Below are positions 5,350-5,353 of a DNA stretch of 5,353 nt, one piece after another; the first letter of the stretch is position 1; each line of letters starts with the position of its first letter. Under the pieces are notes generated by a model. The model saw only the letters and a program-made list of their open reading frames with translations. It did not search any database and was not told where the DNA came from. Both the position numbers and the translations under genes were made by a program. Origin of the DNA: an uncultured Desulfobulbus sp. (GTDB lineage: Bacteria; Desulfobacterota; Desulfobulbia; Desulfobulbales; Desulfobulbaceae); assembly GCA_946539945.1 (NCBI GenBank), contig CAMNHX010000133.1:1-5353 (forward strand). Reading direction: 5' to 3'.

Positions 5350-5353
5350 GGCG

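Overview
The window most likely comes from a diderm (Gram-negative) proteobacterium. It encodes an inner-membrane MCE/Mla-type lipid transporter together with an outer-membrane-type lipoprotein, which only makes sense in a two-membrane cell. Base composition looks moderately GC-rich in the operon and AT-richer in the long intergenic region. The fused STAS-MlaE permease and PqiC-like lipoprotein suggest Pseudomonadota or Desulfobacterota; I cannot place it more finely. Every gene I can support lies on the minus strand, so transcription runs from high to low coordinates.

Region 1818-5349 is a tightly packed four-gene operon, in order of transcription: an MlaE permease with an N-terminal STAS-like domain, an MlaF ATPase, a membrane-anchored MCE protein (MlaD) with a long helical C-terminal part, and a PqiC-like auxiliary lipoprotein. 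Gaps are 3 nt, a 4-nt overlap (TTGA) and a 4-nt overlap (ATGA), which points to translational coupling. The likely machine is an ABC transporter (MlaE2F2) under a hexameric MCE ring whose C-terminal helices reach across the periplasm towards a lipoprotein in the outer membrane. It combines Mla-type (MlaE/F/D) and Pqi-type (PqiC) parts. No MlaC-type periplasmic carrier is seen in the window. The operon promoter lies beyond the right edge.

Region 1068-1562 encodes a small exported Ala/Lys/Asp-rich LEA-like protein with an exact 17-residue repeat. It has a strong Shine-Dalgarno and its own 255-bp leader region, so it is probably a separate transcription unit. That leader region carries three tandem TGCAAGT heptamers and, just after the operon, a nested inverted-repeat structure that may end the operon.

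Region 589-1067 has no convincing gene. It is crowded with inverted repeats: a nested palindromic block (678-825) and a roughly 100-bp MITE-like element with 18-bp terminal inverted repeats (839-938), followed by hairpins downstream of the LEA-like gene.

Region 61-588 encodes a 175-aa protein with an N-terminal four-cysteine zinc ribbon and a domain resembling the C-terminal tail (TSCPD-like) of adenosylcobalamin-dependent class II ribonucleotide reductases. This is the most unusual gene in the window. Its stop codon directly abuts two direct repeats (27-60) that look like the end of an insertion sequence, whose body would lie off the left edge.
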